Below, in pieces: positions 62,470-64,000 of a stretch of 64,000 nucleotides of DNA. The number at the start of each line of letters is the position of its first letter. The first letter of the stretch is position 1. The position numbers and the translations under genes were made by a program. The notes beneath the pieces are model-generated. The model was not told where the DNA came from. It did not search any database and saw only the letters and a program-made list of their open reading frames with translations. The stretch comes from Sipunculus nudus. Taxonomy: Eukaryota > Annelida > Sipuncula > Golfingiida > Sipunculidae. The stretch covers positions 51,401,058-51,465,057 of the forward strand of contig CM049310.1 of NCBI GenBank assembly GCA_026874595.1, read 5' to 3'.

Positions 62470-63422
62470 CTGAAAGATAAATTATAAATAATTTTACATA
62501 AGATTGTAGATATATCATCTTAAAATAGGGGTTGGATTTGGTATTAATATTTCGATTTTGCACTTATCAGATGCGGGGTGGGACCCTTTGCCGGATATTC
62601 GAGGATAAATCCAATGACAAGGAATTACTTTGTAGCTGCATTTTTAACAAATGAATGAAGTAATAATATATAATAAAAAAAAGTGTTGACATAGACATTT
62701 CTTAATTTAACAATTTTGAAAGTACATAATAGAAATAAACGTTGGTAATATTTGGGTATTGAATGTACATATAAAACAGTTGAAATAATCTCTGCATCGT
62801 GGTACATCAAGCATTTTCCCCGAAACTGAATTACTTTTTACACATTGTTTGATGTGTTATTATATTGTTACATATATTGATGTTACATCGATATTTCTCA
62901 GCAATAAAGTCTTCAGAAGATTCTATTTTCAAAATCAGGAGGTTGAATAATATGCTCAAATCATTTGGATCTACATTTAAAAGTAATGTCCAATTGATGA
63001 AAATTTAAAAAATAAATTTCAGTCACCTGCAATTCAGATTTAAATTCCATATACGAAATGCAGTAATAATTTTGAAATTTACACACCAATTAAAATTAAG
63101 GGTAACCTGAGCTTTAGAATTATAACCTAGACATCAGGAATTTCAAATATAGTTTTATCTTTCTTAAATAAACCGATTTTGATACCAGTTGTTTCCAAGC
63201 CCAACCGTTATGAGAATATCAAAAGTTTTCAGAAGAGAATCTTATGAGTTATTAAGGAAAAACTGAAACAATGTTTAAACACTTGTTGGCTAGTTTTGAC
63301 CTTAATATTAATTGTAAAAACATAAATATTTCAATATCGAAATAAAATTTAGCCTAAATAATAGTAGAATGCAACATAAATAGGTATCAAAGATAATAAG
63401 AAGTGTCAAGATTTGCACTCAC

Positions 63423-63502
63423 ATTCCTTGACGGTGGCAGTATTTTGTCCACGGGTCAATCCGATGACCAGGAGGATCAACACTTGCGCCCATATCGGGA
63501 AA
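63423..63502 (-). CDS. Gene B exon 2: signal peptide core
   Basis: 80 bases with the same splice sites as gene A. It encodes FPIWAQVLILLVIGLTRG then QNTATVKE. There is no ATG in this exon and an in-frame TGA lies just upstream, so translation must start in an upstream exon, which supports the exon 1 found for gene A. Gene B's own exon 1 would lie to the right of the window. Confidence 0.75.
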
Positions 63503-64000
63503 CTTCAATAAATTGTGCATCAATAAATATTTTCCCATTTCTCTCTTCAAAAAATATAAGCGTTTGTCGTCTCCCTTAAGCAATTTAAGCTGCGAATATA
63601 CCTTACATTTATCAATATATATCATCAAGGAAATATTCAGATTTCCAGACCGAACTGACTTATAATTTGTCTAAATCCCTCGTTCCACACAATATTGATT
63701 GTACTTTTACCAACTTTCTTCTTTTTGTTTAGTATATTTTAATATTGTAAGAGAAGACCTAAAAGTAATCGGTCTTTATGAGAATCTATGACAGTTGTAT
63801 TTTATAAAACGTTGTATTAATGGGTTACAGAGATGGACCCCCCCCCCCCCCCCAAGTAGTCTAAGTTAAAAATCTGTAATAATAATCTATATATACAGTA
63901 TTGGCTTTATATTTACGGGGCTCAATTTTCGCGCTCAAGCAATTTTTTATAGTTTCACGGGGTTTCATTTTCGCGTTTGGGGTATATATTGATACAGTTA

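Larger units (their letters stand above)
53834..63502 (-). other. Gene B: transcription unit, exons 2-8 visible, 5' end outside window
   Basis: Direct copy of gene A with all seven visible exons intact and in phase (80, 3303, 110, 218, 234, 143, 95 bases). The product would be the same length as gene A's if its exon 1 matches. With gene A it forms a head-to-tail pair on the - strand about 19.6 kb apart. I see no disabling change in any main exon, so both copies may be functional. Confidence 0.8.
50001..64000. repeat. Segmental duplication, copy B (at least 14.0 kb)
   Basis: Direct copy of 30,582-44,345 and still continuing at the end of the window. Copy-specific differences include an insertion of about 60 bp in the intron upstream of the large exon (near 62,552-62,611), a tandem duplication of about 75 bp near 52,850-53,000, and about 110 extra bases near 52,437-52,550. 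Some of these could be losses in copy A. Confidence 0.95.

Overview
The window is AT-rich eukaryotic DNA. Its coding sequence is split by phase-consistent introns, and it holds tRNA-derived SINE-like repeats, decayed LINE reverse transcriptase, a foldback element and long (TA)n, (GA)n and (TAA)n microsatellites. There is no operon, Shine-Dalgarno or CRISPR organisation. A marine invertebrate, most likely a mollusc, fits the repeat content, but this is inference; no marker gene fixes the species.

Layout. (1) 1-20,513: a head-to-tail array of a unit of about 7.15 kb (1-7151, 7152-14318, 14319-20513; the third is cut short). The units are almost identical and differ mainly in microsatellite length. 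(2) 20,514-30,385: a gene-poor stretch of dispersed repeats, including a 1.63-kb foldback element (28,379-30,008) with a 5-bp target duplication. (3) 30,386-30,581: a short remnant matching the 3' flank of the genes described next. (4) 30,582-44,345 and 50,001-64,000: two direct copies of a segmental duplication. Each carries most of a large gene on the minus strand (gene A and gene B) plus an old LINE fragment. (5) 44,346-50,000: single-copy sequence holding the rest of intron 1, exon 1 and the promoter of gene A, and a SINE with an 11-bp target duplication.

The main gene. Reading splice sites and phases by eye, I assembled an eight-exon model for gene A. It runs from a TATA box at 46,399-46,407 to a stop at 34,273-34,275, closes in frame and predicts 1407 residues: a signal peptide, about 1100 residues of beta-rich sequence in one 3.3-kb exon, a basic segment with two furin-like sites, a helical tail with 21-residue repeats, a second short beta-rich segment, and an acidic C-terminus. 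Gene B has the same structure for exons 2-8; its first exon lies beyond the window. I do not recognise the family. One intron must be GC-AG in both copies for the frame to close.

How the parts connect. The array is a derivative of this gene. Each unit keeps the TATA promoter, exon 1, part of intron 1, part of the last intron, the last exon and its poly(A) signal, and the GA microsatellite downstream. The roughly 9.6 kb between, including the signal peptide and all the middle exons, is missing. The array therefore looks like an internally deleted, promoter-bearing minigene that was amplified. Direct splicing of its two exons is out of frame and gives about 33 residues. An assembly artefact (collapsed or duplicated haplotypes) is possible for both the array and the A/B pair.
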